Source of the DNA: Alistipes sp. dk3624
Lineage (GTDB): Bacteria > Bacteroidota > Bacteroidia > Bacteroidales > Rikenellaceae
DNA length: 64,000 nucleotides
Assembly (NCBI RefSeq): GCF_009557455.1
Contig: NZ_CP045651.1
Span: 2,046,001-2,110,000, forward strand
Reading direction: 5' to 3'
Part shown: in pieces, positions 9,180 to 18,573 of the stretch
Layout: each line of letters starts with the position of its first letter
Numbering within the stretch: the first letter of the stretch is position 1
Program-made: the position numbers and the translations under genes
Notes under the pieces: model-generated
Told to the model about the DNA's origin: nothing
The model's database searches: none
Seen by the model: only the letters and a program-made list of their open reading frames with translations

Positions 9180-10091
9180 ATGAAAAAACTGTCGATCGTA
9201 GTCGCAACGTACAACCGGGCTCCGTACCTGCTCCGGACGCTGGAGAGTCTTGCGCGTCAGACGCTGTCGCCCGGCCTGTTCGAAATACTGGTCGTCAACA
9301 ACAATTCGTCGGACAATACGCCCGAGGTGGTCGCCGGTTTTGCCGGCAGCCATCCGCAGTTGCAGGTGCGGATGGTGACCGAGACGTCGCAGGGAATTTC
9401 CTATGCGCGCAACTGCGGCATCGCTTCGTCGGTCGGGCAGTACATCGTATTCATCGACGACGACGAAGAGGCAAATCCTGAGTTTGCTAAAAGCTATTTT
9501 TGTTTTTTTGAAAACAATCCGGGTTTGGATGCTGCCGGGGGGGCGGTTGTTCCGGTTTACGAAGCGCCGTTGCCGGCGTGGTACTCCTACTATATCGAGA
9601 AAATGATCACCGGGGCGTTCGATTTGGGCGACCGCATGGTGCCGTTTCGCGGGAAACGGTACCCGGGCGTCGGCAATTCCGGTTTCCGCCGCCGGCTGTT
9701 CGATCGGTTCGGTAATTTCAACACGGCGCTCGGACGTTCGGGAGCTAACCCGATGGGGGGCGAGGAGAAAGACTTCTTTATGCGCGTACGGGCGCAAGGC
9801 ATCCGTTATTACTACGTTCCGGGCGCTGAAATATACCATATTACGCCGGCGTCGAAGCTGACGCGGGCTTATTTCGAACGGTTGACCCGGATGATCGGCG
9901 TCAGCGAGCGGGTGCGCACCCGCTCCGAAGGGGGCGTTTCGTTCCCGAAACGTCTGTTGGCCGAGGCGGTCAAATGGGGCGGGGCCTGCGTATTCGCATT
10001 CGGCTACCTGTGCCGCCTGCAGCCGCTGAAAGGGTGGTACCTGCTTCGGATGCGGTGGAATATTACCTGCGGTCTGTTGACCGGTAAGTAG
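9180..10091 (+). CDS. Family 2 glycosyltransferase
   Basis: A 303-residue GT-A fold enzyme. It has the N-terminal VVATYNRAPYLLRTLESL, VVNNNSSDNTPEV (nucleotide binding), GISYARNCGI and the D-x-D-like metal site VFIDDDEEANPEF. GGEEKDFFMRVRAQG corresponds to the E-D-x-x-x-x-R acceptor region. The C-terminus has a weakly hydrophobic stretch (CVFAFGYLCRL) that may tether it to the membrane. It transfers an unknown sugar to an envelope glycan. It precedes another glycosyltransferase by 59 bp, but there is no full polysaccharide locus here. Confidence 0.88.
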   Translation: MKKLSIVVATYNRAPYLLRTLESLARQTLSPGLFEILVVNNNSSDNTPEVVAGFAGSHPQLQVRMVTETSQGISYARNCGIASSVGQYIVFIDDDEEANPEFAKSYFCFFENNPGLDAAGGAVVPVYEAPLPAWYSYYIEKMITGAFDLGDRMVPFRGKRYPGVGNSGFRRRLFDRFGNFNTALGRSGANPMGGEEKDFFMRVRAQGIRYYYVPGAEIYHITPASKLTRAYFERLTRMIGVSERVRTRSEGGVSFPKRLLAEAVKWGGACVFAFGYLCRLQPLKGWYLLRMRWNITCGLLTGK

Positions 10092-10150
10092 GCGTTCTGC
10101 CGCGGGAGTTTCGGGACTGAACGGCTCCCGGCGTTTCAAAATCTTTGGTT

Positions 10151-11314
10151 ATGAGCGATTCGAAAAAAATACTGATGGTTTCGGATGCGTGTTATCCGGA
10201 GCTTTCGCCTCGGGCGTTCCGCACGACCGAGCTGGCGCGCGAGCTGGCGCGCGAAGGACACCGGGTAACGTTGCTGATTCCGAACCGGCAGGTTTTTCGC
10301 GACGATCCGTTGCAGGCGGACGGGTTGCGGGTGATTTTTGCCGACGGTACGGTAGAGGGACGGGGCGGGTCGGCGGTCGCCCGCAGAAACAAGAGCATCC
10401 GCCGATTTATCCCGAAATTCGCACAGCGCTGGATTCTCTATTTTTACTGCCACGAGTTTTTCGCCAAATACAATCCGGGGATTTTCCGGCGGTTGGTCGC
10501 GTTGGACGAGCCGTTCGACGCCGTGCTGTCGATTTCGTATCCGGCCGCGATCCACCGGGCCGTATCCCGGGCGATGCGGCGGAATCCGAACCTGAGGCAT
10601 GCCGTGACGATCGCCGAATTCAGCGATCCGCCGTTCCGCGGCGATGTGGCGCCGAACGTGTTTCCTGTCTATTACCTGATCCTGAAATGTTGGGGGCGCC
10701 GGTTCGATTATTTTACGATTCCGGTCGAAAAGGCGTTGGGCTGTTACACGCCTTATAAGAGCCGGGAACGGATAAGAATCATTCCGCAGGGATTCGATCT
10801 GAACGCCGTGAAACGCCGGCCTTACGAGCCGAATCCGCAGCCGACGTTCGCCTACGCAGGCCGTTTCTACGAGCGGATCCGCGACCCGCGCTTCTTTTTC
10901 GATTTTCTGGAGACGCTGGATGCGGATTTTCGCTTCGATCTGTATATCAATTACCTGGACCCTTGTTTCGCCGAAATGATCCGGCAGGCGCAACAGCGGG
11001 TGCGCGGCCGGATCGTGCTGCGCGAAGCGTTGCCGCGCGAACGGCTGATCGAACGGCTCGGCGCGGCCGATTTTCTGATCAATTTCGACAATACTACGTC
11101 GAACGCTACGCCGAGCAAGCTGATCGACTATGCGATGACCGGCCGGCCGATCCTGTCGTTCAACGACCGCACGTTCGATCCGGACGGGTTCCGCGCGGCG
11201 CTTCGCGGCGATTATCGCGCGCAGGTGCGGGGAATCGACCTGTCGCAGTACGATATCCGGAACGTGGCGGCGCAGTTTATCGATCTGATCGACGCCGGGA
11301 AACAAAAGGAATAG
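10151..11314 (+). CDS. Glycosyltransferase, GT-B (family 4-like)
   Basis: A 387-residue GT-B enzyme. The N-terminal half opens with a Rossmann strand (ILMVSDACYPELSPRAFR) and TELARELAREGHRVTLL, typical of sugar-nucleotide glycosyltransferases. The C-terminal half has TFAYAGRFYERIRDPRFF and a donor-site region around TPSKLIDYAMTGRPIL, matching the P-x-K-x-x-E/D-Y-x-x-x-G-x-P pattern. I chose the ATG at 10151 over an in-frame TTG six bases upstream. With the preceding GT2 gene it likely adds sugars to a surface glycan; donor and acceptor are unknown. Confidence 0.8.
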   Translation: MSDSKKILMVSDACYPELSPRAFRTTELARELAREGHRVTLLIPNRQVFRDDPLQADGLRVIFADGTVEGRGGSAVARRNKSIRRFIPKFAQRWILYFYCHEFFAKYNPGIFRRLVALDEPFDAVLSISYPAAIHRAVSRAMRRNPNLRHAVTIAEFSDPPFRGDVAPNVFPVYYLILKCWGRRFDYFTIPVEKALGCYTPYKSRERIRIIPQGFDLNAVKRRPYEPNPQPTFAYAGRFYERIRDPRFFFDFLETLDADFRFDLYINYLDPCFAEMIRQAQQRVRGRIVLREALPRERLIERLGAADFLINFDNTTSNATPSKLIDYAMTGRPILSFNDRTFDPDGFRAALRGDYRAQVRGIDLSQYDIRNVAAQFIDLIDAGKQKE

Positions 11315-11576
11315 GGGCTTTCCGGCCTTTTTCGGCGCGGCTTTGGCTGCCGAAATTGACGTGATTCCGATACGGGATTTGCGGGTGTACGATTTATTTT
11401 GAGTCGTGTTGCCGAATAGTCGACACGTGCACCTGACTTCTAATTAACTGCAAATTGTTTGTCGGATGTTTTCAACCGTTAGGAATACGGCCTGTTATTT
11501 TTTCTGTTTTCACGATTTTTTTCTATTGTAATGCTTGAAATCGCATATTATATATAAGAGTGCGAATCGTGTAGCC

Positions 11577-11948
11577 ATGTTCCCCGTTTTAAATATCAAT
11601 AATTCCGATATAATGTCCTTTTCGTATTATTTTAAAGAAGGCGCAGAGGAACGATTCTTTCGGAAAGAGGACGTCCGCTATTATATCAGGTATAAAGATA
11701 AGACCTATGACCTATCATGCGAAAAGAATCAAAAACGACCTGACGGATTTCCCGGCCTATATTTATCTCAATTCGAGTTTCCCGAGTTGTGTTCATCTTA
11801 TTATAAAAACTACTTGGTCGATGTGATTATCCCGAGCAGCATGATCGATTTTCCCAGGAACGGTTCAGACAAGATTTTCGTAGAAGGTTTGGGCGAGATA
11901 ACATCGGACGATAATCCGATAGTTGTAATGATGAGAATGAAGGAATAA
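11577..11948 (+). CDS. Unknown low-GC gene coupled to NVEALT protein
   Basis: A 123-residue protein from the ATG at 11577 (MFPVLNINNSD); a later in-frame ATG at 11613 and an upstream TTG at 11535 are possible alternatives. I do not recognise it. It is rich in Tyr, Phe and charged residues (KEGAEERFFRKEDVRYYIRYK), has no clear signal peptide or membrane segment, and ends VVMMRMKE. It is visibly more AT-rich than its neighbours. Its stop TAA overlaps the ATG of the following NVEALT-type gene by one base, so the two are probably translated together. About 260 bp before it is AT-rich with no promoter I can defend. Confidence 0.55.
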   Translation: MFPVLNINNSDIMSFSYYFKEGAEERFFRKEDVRYYIRYKDKTYDLSCEKNQKRPDGFPGLYLSQFEFPELCSSYYKNYLVDVIIPSSMIDFPRNGSDKIFVEGLGEITSDDNPIVVMMRMKE

Positions 11949-12207
11949 TGAAAAGAAAAAATCTGTTCGTTTTTGCGGATCGGGTTTTGTTACCGCTGTT
12001 GCGGCAGTAACCGTATTTACCGCTCGGTACAAGAATGCGGTCGGCGATTTATTCATGCAAAACGTTGAAGCGTTAACCGAAAATGAAGACTCCGGTTGCC
12101 CGGGAGGACAATGCACCACGACTTATGCTGACGGCGGAAGTTGTACGGCTTGTTGTTCCTCAGGGCGAACTCCCAATTGTGACGAATACGGTTGTTGGTG
12201 CTTGTGA
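11948..12207 (+). pseudogene. NVEALT small exported protein, one-base frameshift
   Basis: The frame from ATG 11948 (MKRKNLFVF) stops early, but the frame one base back continues from 11975 as CGSGFVTAVAAVTVFTARYK, then LFMQNVEALTENEDSG, then a Cys-rich tail with nine Cys, ending DEYGCWCL. Adding one T to the T5 run at 11970-11974 restores an 86-residue protein. It has the standard NVEALT layout: basic start, hydrophobic leader, N-V-E-A-L-T near residues 39-44, and a short Cys-rich mature part. NVEALT proteins are small Bacteroidetes exported proteins of unknown function, with the motif near a cleavage site. This could be a real loss, homopolymer length variation or a sequencing error. Confidence 0.75.
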
Positions 12208-12322
12208 CGGTTAAATTTTTTTATTCCTGTTTCAGTGTCCGGCGATAGAACTCTGTCAGCCGGCTCACGGTTTTGTCGGTGATAGACGGGTCGTGTCGCC
12301 GGATGCGTTTTCGGAAGGCGGT

Positions 12323-12357
12323 AAAAAAAGCGATGCGGATTCCCGCATCGCTTTTTT
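12323..12357. terminator. Bidirectional terminator between NVEALT gene and GH20
   Basis: A 9-bp stem GCGATGCGG/CCGCATCGC (12330-12338 with 12343-12351) has loop ATTC. It is flanked by A7 on the left and T6 on the right, so it can terminate convergent transcripts in both directions. Confidence 0.85.
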
Positions 12358-12400
12358 GTTCAAGTTCGGTATCGGATTGTAGGCGGCCGTTACCGGTTTT

Positions 12401-14044
12401 TTATTTTGTCGTGTCCGTGGCCGTACTGTCGGCGGGGAACATGTGTTTGGCATACTTGTACCCGTAAGCGTCGTACAGCCTGGCCAGCGAAGTTTCGCGT
12501 TTCTTGAAACTGTCGAAATCTTTGTTGTCGTACGACCAGCCCACTTCGGCCAGCGCGGCCAGGCGCGGCAGCAGCATGTATTCGGCATGGTCGAATTCGC
12601 TGATGAATTCGGTCCACAGGTTGCCCTGTACGCCCAGGATATACTGCTGTTCGTCGGCGTTCAGCCCTTCGTACGGGTCGAGCGAGTACACTTTCTCGAT
12701 CGGAAGATGTCCGCCGATCGATTTCGGTTCGGTTTCGGTCTTGTCGGTCTGGTAGTAATCCAGATAGCAGTGCGAGTTCGGGGCCATGATGACGTGGTTT
12801 CCCTTTTTAGCCGCTTCGATACCGCCCGCGGAACCGCGCCATGACATGACGGTCGCCGTTTCCGAGATGCCGCCTTCGAGAATCTCATCCCAGCCGACGA
12901 TCTTGCGGCCTTTGCCTGCGAGGAATTTCTCGGCCCGCTGCATAAAATAACTTTGCAGTTCGTTCTCGTTTTTTAGCTTTTCGGTTTTGATCCGCTGCTG
13001 GCATGCCGGGCATTGCTGCCAGTTGATTTTCGGGCATTCGTCTCCGCCGATATGGATGTATTCCGACGGGAACAGTTCGACCACTTCCGACAGGACGCCT
13101 TCTATAAACCGGAACGTCGAATCGTTGCCGGCACAGTACACGTCGGCTTTTACGCCCCAGGTCGACGGAACGACATACCCTTCGCCTTTGCAGCCGAGGT
13201 AAGGATAGGAGGCGAGCGCAGCGGAGGCGTGGCCCGGCATTTCGATTTCGGGGATGACCGTGATGAACCGTTTTGCGGCATATTGTACGATGTCGCGGAT
13301 TTCGTCCTGCGTGTAGAAACCGCCGTAGGGAACCGAATCTTTCGGTGCGTCGGCTTCGGCTTGCAGGTTGCAGCGGTCGCGGAACGCGCCGACCTCGGTC
13401 AGTTTGGGGTATTGTTTGATTTCGATCCGCCAACCCTGGTCGTCGGTCAGGTGCCAGTGGAAACGATTGAGTTTGTGCATAGCGAGGATGTCGATGAAAG
13501 TTTTCACGTCGTCGGCGGTAAAGAAGTGACGACACACGTCCAGCATTCCGCCGCGGTGGGCGAAGTGCGGCTTGTCGGCGATCTCCGCGACGGGCAATTC
13601 GATGACGCCGGCTTTTTCGCCCCGCGCTACGGCTACCGGCAGTAACTGCCGCAGCGTCTGGAAGGCATAAAATACGCCGGCGGGGCTTCCTCCGGTAATG
13701 TCGACGCCGTCCGGACGGATATTCAGCGTATATTCCTCGGGTTGCAGGCCGCCCAATCGCACGTTGATCGCGCCCGCTTCGGGCTGCGTGCTTTTAATCA
13801 CCGGCAGCGGTTTGCCGAACGATTTGTCGAGCAGGCCGTTGAACAGGCGGACGGAGTAGTTCAGCGTCGAGTCGTCCGACAGCAGGCAGATTTTGGTGTT
13901 TTTCGTCAGGTCGAACGCCCCGTCGGAGGCGACGACCGATACCGGCTGCGGTACGATGTCGACCGATTCGACGCGGGCGATCCGTTTGCCGCAAGAGCTG
14001 CATAAGACGGCCGCGACGCCGCAGAAGAATAGCAGTTTTTTCAT
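12401..14044 (-). CDS. Beta-N-acetylhexosaminidase, GH20 lipoprotein
   Basis: A 547-residue enzyme with a lipoprotein-type signal (LLFFCGVAAVLCSSCGK; probable lipid Cys18). A GH20b-like N-terminal domain (about 25-150) precedes the catalytic barrel. The barrel holds HRGGMLDVCRHFF, HKLNRFHWHLTDDQGWR, PEIEMPGHASAAL and IHIGGDECPK, where D335-E336 are the catalytic pair of substrate-assisted GH20 enzymes. It removes terminal beta-linked GlcNAc or GalNAc outside the cytoplasm. A minus-strand -7 box TATTTTTG lies at 14078-14085. Together with the nearby GH109/kinase pair it suggests host-glycan amino-sugar foraging. Confidence 0.95.
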   Translation of the reverse strand: MKKLLFFCGVAAVLCSSCGKRIARVESVDIVPQPVSVVASDGAFDLTKNTKICLLSDDSTLNYSVRLFNGLLDKSFGKPLPVIKSTQPEAGAINVRLGGLQPEEYTLNIRPDGVDITGGSPAGVFYAFQTLRQLLPVAVARGEKAGVIELPVAEIADKPHFAHRGGMLDVCRHFFTADDVKTFIDILAMHKLNRFHWHLTDDQGWRIEIKQYPKLTEVGAFRDRCNLQAEADAPKDSVPYGGFYTQDEIRDIVQYAAKRFITVIPEIEMPGHASAALASYPYLGCKGEGYVVPSTWGVKADVYCAGNDSTFRFIEGVLSEVVELFPSEYIHIGGDECPKINWQQCPACQQRIKTEKLKNENELQSYFMQRAEKFLAGKGRKIVGWDEILEGGISETATVMSWRGSAGGIEAAKKGNHVIMAPNSHCYLDYYQTDKTETEPKSIGGHLPIEKVYSLDPYEGLNADEQQYILGVQGNLWTEFISEFDHAEYMLLPRLAALAEVGWSYDNKDFDSFKKRETSLARLYDAYGYKYAKHMFPADSTATDTTK

Positions 14045-14220
14045 AGGTCAGATTTTTAAATTTTGGATTCGGTGGAACAAAAATACGTTTTTTTCGCAAA
14101 ACCGTCGTATCCGTCCGCTTTTTGCCGACCGTCGATCCGGACTCTTCGTGCGATCGCGTAGCCGTATTGTCGCATCGCGTCGGTCTGTTTTCGTAGGGGA
14201 AGGGCGAAAATGTCCGGCGG

Positions 14221-14254
14221 TTTGCCGTCTGTTCGTAAAAAAATTATAACTTTG
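14221..14254 (+). promoter_or_regulatory. mutA-mutB promoter
   Basis: TTTG (14221-14224) is followed after 22 nt by the perfect -7 box TAACTTTG (14247-14254), about 55 nt upstream of the mutA ATG. Spacing is slightly long for the consensus. Confidence 0.55.
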
Positions 14255-14309
14255 TATGCATTTGATTTTTCAGATGCGGGGAAAACTAATCTTATCAAAT
14301 CATAAAACT

Positions 14310-16193
14310 ATGGCAAATAAGGAACAGAAGCTGTTCGCCGAATTTCCGCCGGTTTCGACCGAGCAGTGGGAATCGGTGATCGCGGTAGACCTTAAAGGGG
14401 CCGATTATGAGAAAAAACTCGTGTGGAGAACGGCCGAGGGATTCAATGTCCGCCCGTACTACCGCGCCGAGAATCTCGACGGCATCAAGTACCTCGGTTC
14501 GCAGTGCGGGGAATTTCCGTACGTACGGGGTACCGGGAAAGACAACAACTGGCGGATCGTCCAGACCATCGAGGTCGGATGTCCGAAAGAGGCCAATGCA
14601 CAGGCTACCGTCCTGTTGACCAAAGGGGTCGAATCGATCGGTTTCGTGATCGGGGACAAGGAGTTTTCCGCAGCCGACCTCGATACGCTGCTGTCCGGGA
14701 TTTCGGTAAAAAATACCGAGCTCGTTTTCAGCGGCTGCGCCACCAAAAAAGTAGCGGGCCTTTTTATCGATAAAATGGATAAGGAGGGAGTCGATCCCGA
14801 AACGGTGAGAGCCTCTTTCGTGCTCGACCCGATCGTCAAAAAGCTGACGCTGAAAGGAACGATGGCCTGCAAGAACGGGCAGTGCAAGGGTTTTGAGAAT
14901 CTGGCGTCGCTGATCTCGAAGGGAGCCGCATACAAGAGGATTCGTTTTGTCAACGTCAGCGGCGAGATTTTCCATAACAGCGGTTCCACGATCGTGCAGG
15001 AACTGGCCTTTACGCTGGCTGCCGGCCACGAATACGTGGTGAAACTGATGGAGCAGGGCCTGAGCGTCGATCAGGTCGCTCCGGCGCTGCGTTTCTCGAT
15101 GGCGATCAGTTCGAACTACTTCATGGAGATCGCTAAGTTCCGCGCCGCGCGGCTGCTGTGGGCCAATATCATGGCGCCGTACAATCCTTCGCGCGGCTGC
15201 GCAAGCAAGATGAAGGTGCATGCGGTGACCTCGAAATGGAACATGACCGTTTACGACCCGTATGTCAACATGCTGCGCGGCACGACCGAAGCGATGAGCG
15301 CCGCCGTATCGGGCGTTCATTCGATCGAAGTGCTGCCGTTCGACACGCCGTACGAAAAACCGACCGATTTTTCGGCGCGTATCGCCCGCAATGTGCAGTT
15401 GCTGCTGAAAGAAGAGTCGCATTTCAACCAGGTTTGCGATGCCGCCGGCGGATCGTACTATATCGAAAACCTGACCAATTCGATCGCCGAGCAGGCGTGG
15501 AACCTGTTCCGGCAGGTGGAAGAGAAAGGCGGTTACATCGCCGCGTTCGAAGCCGGTTTTATCCAGGATCAGGTCGAAGCTTCCGCCGCCAAAAAGAATT
15601 CGAATATCGCGACCCGCCGCGAGACGCTGCTCGGAACCAACCAGTTCCCTAATTTCAATGAAGTGGCCGACGAGGCGATTACCGAAGACGTCGTTACCGG
15701 GAAATCGACCTGCAAATGCGGTTGCGCGTCCCAGGCGGCAGACGGCGTACGTCCGTTGAAGCCGTACCGCGGCGCGATGGCTTTCGAACAGATGCGCCTG
15801 AAGGTGGACCGCAGCGGCAAACAGCCGAAGGCCTTCATGCTGACCTGCGGAGCGTTGGCTTTTGCCCGCGCCCGCGCGCAGTTCTCGTGCAATTTCTTCG
15901 CCTGCGCCGGGATCCGCGTGCAGGACAATACCTATTTCAAGAGCGTCGAAGAAGGCGTGAAAGCCGCATTGGAAGCGAAGGCCGAGATCGTGGTGATCTG
16001 CGCGGCCGACGACGACTACGCTACGCTGGCTCCCGAGGCGTTCAAGCTGCTCGGCGACAAGGCGATTTTCGTGGTTGCCGGGGCGCCCGCTTGCAAAGAG
16101 GAGCTCGAAGCACAAGGGATCAAGAACTTTATCAGCGTCCGCAACAACGTGCTCGAAACCCTCCAGTATTATCTTAAAGAACTCGGTATTTAA
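14310..16193 (+). CDS. mutA: Methylmalonyl-CoA mutase small subunit
   Basis: A 627-residue protein starting at ATG 14310 (MANKEQKLF). It has the mutase TIM-barrel domain (blocks [48 protein letters not shown]) and a degenerate cobalamin-type C-terminal domain lacking the D-x-H-x-x-G cobalt-ligand motif, as expected of the non-catalytic beta subunit. A Cys-rich linker (STCKCGCASQ) precedes that domain. It pairs with MutB to interconvert succinyl-CoA and (R)-methylmalonyl-CoA on the propionate pathway. mutB follows after 12 bp. Confidence 0.95.
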   Translation: MANKEQKLFAEFPPVSTEQWESVIAVDLKGADYEKKLVWRTAEGFNVRPYYRAENLDGIKYLGSQCGEFPYVRGTGKDNNWRIVQTIEVGCPKEANAQATVLLTKGVESIGFVIGDKEFSAADLDTLLSGISVKNTELVFSGCATKKVAGLFIDKMDKEGVDPETVRASFVLDPIVKKLTLKGTMACKNGQCKGFENLASLISKGAAYKRIRFVNVSGEIFHNSGSTIVQELAFTLAAGHEYVVKLMEQGLSVDQVAPALRFSMAISSNYFMEIAKFRAARLLWANIMAPYNPSRGCASKMKVHAVTSKWNMTVYDPYVNMLRGTTEAMSAAVSGVHSIEVLPFDTPYEKPTDFSARIARNVQLLLKEESHFNQVCDAAGGSYYIENLTNSIAEQAWNLFRQVEEKGGYIAAFEAGFIQDQVEASAAKKNSNIATRRETLLGTNQFPNFNEVADEAITEDVVTGKSTCKCGCASQAADGVRPLKPYRGAMAFEQMRLKVDRSGKQPKAFMLTCGALAFARARAQFSCNFFACAGIRVQDNTYFKSVEEGVKAALEAKAEIVVICAADDDYATLAPEAFKLLGDKAIFVVAGAPACKEELEAQGIKNFISVRNNVLETLQYYLKELGI

Positions 16194-16205
16194 ACAGGGA
16201 TTGTC

Positions 16206-18341
16206 ATGAGAGCAAAATTTTCAGATTTAAAATATGCAGGCGCCGCGGCAAAGTGCTGCAGCGCGAAAGGGTGCAAGGAAAACGAGCCCTGGGTAACTCC
16301 CGAGCACATCGCCGTGAAAGGAACCTATACGGCCGAAGACCTCGAAGGCATGGAGCACCTGAATTATGCCGCCGGTATCGCGCCGTTCCTGCGCGGTCCG
16401 TACAGTACGATGTACGTGATGCGTCCGTGGACGATCCGTCAGTACGCCGGTTTTTCGACCGCGGCCGAATCGAACGCGTTCTATCGCCGTAACCTGGCTT
16501 CCGGCCAGAAAGGGCTTTCGGTGGCGTTCGACCTCGCTACGCACCGCGGTTACGACGCCGATCATCCGCGCGTAGTCGGCGACGTCGGCAAGGCCGGCGT
16601 GTCGATCTGCTCGGTGGAGGATATGAAGGTGTTGTTCGACGGCATTCCGTTGAACAAGATGTCCGTCTCGATGACGATGAACGGCGCCGTACTGCCGGTG
16701 CTGGCGTTCTACATCGTGGCCGGTCTGGAGCAGGGCTGCACGCTCGACCAGCTCAGCGGTACGATCCAGAACGACATCTTGAAGGAGTTCATGGTGCGCA
16801 ATACTTATATTTACCCGCCCGAATTTTCGATGAAGATCATCGCCGATATTTTCGAGTACACGTCGAAGAATATGCCGAAGTTCAACTCGATCTCGATCTC
16901 CGGCTACCACATGCAGGAGGCTGGGGCTACGGCCGACATCGAGCTGGCTTATACGCTGGCCGACGGTCTGGAGTACCTGCGAACGGGGGTTAATGCCGGC
17001 ATGAGCGTCGATACGTTCGCTCCGCGGTTGTCGTTCTTCTGGGCTATCGGCATGAATCATTTTATGGAGATCGCCAAGATGCGCGCCGCCCGTCTGCTGT
17101 GGGCGAAGATCGTCAAGCAGTTCGACCCGAAAAATCCGAAATCGCTGGCGCTGCGTACGCACTCGCAGACTTCCGGTTGGTCGCTGACCGAACAGGATCC
17201 GTTCAACAACGTGGCGCGTACCGCGATCGAAGCGATGGCCGCCGCGCTGGGACACACCCAGAGTCTGCATACCAACGCGCTCGACGAAGCCATCGCGCTG
17301 CCGACCGATTTTTCGGCGCGTATCGCGCGTAATACGCAGATCTATATTCAGGAAGAGACCAACATTACCCGCGCGGTCGATCCGTGGGCCGGTTCCTATT
17401 ACGTGGAATCGCTGACCGACGAGATCGTGCACAAGGCCTGGGATTTGATCCAGGAGGTCGAAAAGCTTGGCGGTATGGCCAAAGCCATCGAAACCGGTAT
17501 TCCGAAAATGCGTATCGAGGAGGCGGCCGCCCGCAAACAGGCGCGCATCGACTCGGGCAACGATACGATCGTCGGGATCAACCGTTACCGTCTCGAAAAA
17601 GAGGATCCGATCGACATTCTCGCCGTCGACAATACGGCTGTCCGCGAAGCCCAGATCAAGCGTCTGAACGAACTTCGCGCCAACCGCGACGAAGCGAAAG
17701 TGAAAGCCGCGCTGGCCGCTATTACCGAATGTGTCCGCACGAAGAAGGGGAATCTGCTCGAACTGGCCGTCGAAGCCGCCAAAGTGCGCGCGTCGCTCGG
17801 TGAAATCTCGGATGCCTGCGAAGAGGTCGTAGGACGATACAAAGCTGTTATTCGTTCAATATCAGGAGTATATTCAGCAGAAGTGAAAAACGACGAAAGT
17901 TTTGCGAAGGCCAAACAAATGGCCGAGCAGTTTGCCAAAAAGGAGGGTCGACAGCCCCGCATCATGATCGCCAAACTCGGTCAGGACGGGCACGACCGCG
18001 GCGCGAAGGTAGTCGCTACCGGTTACGCCGACATCGGATTCGACGTCGATATGGGGCCGTTGTTCCAGACCCCGGCCGAAGCCGCCAAACAGGCCGTCGA
18101 AAACGACGTGCATGTGGTGGGCGTATCGTCGCTGGCCGCCGGCCACAAGACGCTCGTTCCGCAGATCGTCGCCGAACTGGCGAAGCTGGGCCGCGAGGAC
18201 ATCGTGGTGATTGTCGGCGGCGTGATCCCGCACCAGGATTACGACGACCTGTACAAAGCCGGCGCCGCCGCTATTTTCGGTCCCGGAACTCCGATCTCGA
18301 CCGCTGCGATCAAGATCCTGGAGATTTTGAATGCCGAATAG
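16206..18341 (+). CDS. mutB: Methylmalonyl-CoA mutase large (catalytic) subunit
   Basis: A 711-residue adenosylcobalamin enzyme. The N-terminal barrel carries [20 protein letters not shown], with the tyrosine/arginine substrate-binding region, and [14 protein letters not shown]. The C-terminal B12 domain has [20 protein letters not shown], in which H596 of D-x-H-x-x-G is the lower cobalt ligand. [15 protein letters not shown] (S-x-L) and [11 protein letters not shown] (G-G) complete the corrinoid site. With mutA it forms the heterodimer that makes methylmalonyl-CoA for propionate production, a hallmark of Bacteroidales fermentation, and it needs external or salvaged B12. A terminator follows. 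Confidence 0.97.
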   Translation: MRAKFSDLKYAGAAAKCCSAKGCKENEPWVTPEHIAVKGTYTAEDLEGMEHLNYAAGIAPFLRGPYSTMYVMRPWTIRQYAGFSTAAESNAFYRRNLASGQKGLSVAFDLATHRGYDADHPRVVGDVGKAGVSICSVEDMKVLFDGIPLNKMSVSMTMNGAVLPVLAFYIVAGLEQGCTLDQLSGTIQNDILKEFMVRNTYIYPPEFSMKIIADIFEYTSKNMPKFNSISISGYHMQEAGATADIELAYTLADGLEYLRTGVNAGMSVDTFAPRLSFFWAIGMNHFMEIAKMRAARLLWAKIVKQFDPKNPKSLALRTHSQTSGWSLTEQDPFNNVARTAIEAMAAALGHTQSLHTNALDEAIALPTDFSARIARNTQIYIQEETNITRAVDPWAGSYYVESLTDEIVHKAWDLIQEVEKLGGMAKAIETGIPKMRIEEAAARKQARIDSGNDTIVGINRYRLEKEDPIDILAVDNTAVREAQIKRLNELRANRDEAKVKAALAAITECVRTKKGNLLELAVEAAKVRASLGEISDACEEVVGRYKAVIRSISGVYSAEVKNDESFAKAKQMAEQFAKKEGRQPRIMIAKLGQDGHDRGAKVVATGYADIGFDVDMGPLFQTPAEAAKQAVENDVHVVGVSSLAAGHKTLVPQIVAELAKLGREDIVVIVGGVIPHQDYDDLYKAGAAAIFGPGTPISTAAIKILEILNAE

Positions 18342-18360
18342 GTTGTATGCATAGACGAGG

Positions 18361-18394
18361 CCGGGCCGTCCTTTCGGGCGGCCCGGTTTGTTTT
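18361..18394 (+). terminator. Terminator after mutB
   Basis: CCGGGCCG (18361-18368) pairs with CGGCCCGG (18379-18386), extended by a few inner pairs, and is followed by TTTGTTTT. Confidence 0.8.
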
Positions 18395-18501
18395 GCGGGA
18401 GGAACGGGGCCTTTCCGGCCGGACCGGGAATCGACAATCGGTTCCGAGTATGGATTCCGGTGCGTCCGTCGAGGCTGCTTTGCCCACCTGTTTCCCCGAA
18501 T

Positions 18502-18539
18502 AAAAAAGCGGCCGTCCGGAGTCTCCGGACGGCCGCTTT
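18502..18539. terminator. Bidirectional terminator after the phosphodiesterase gene
   Basis: A perfect 13-bp stem (18508-18520 with 18524-18536) has a 3-nt loop. A6 on the left and TTT on the right let it act on the minus-strand phosphodiesterase and on read-through from mutB. Confidence 0.85.
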
Positions 18540-18573
18540 CGCTTGCGGGAGCCCCTGCCTGTTTCCCGAACGG

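Noticed and set aside
8079-10139. Minus-strand 686-codon open frame opposite the kinase and GT2 genes
   Set aside because: Overlaps two well-supported genes and spans their intergenic gap; composition is typical of a shadow frame.
11960-11980. Programmed -1 frameshifting at the T5 run of the NVEALT gene
   Set aside because: The codons at the site (GTT TTT) do not form an X-XXY-YYZ slippery heptamer, and no stable downstream structure is apparent; a base loss or error is more likely.
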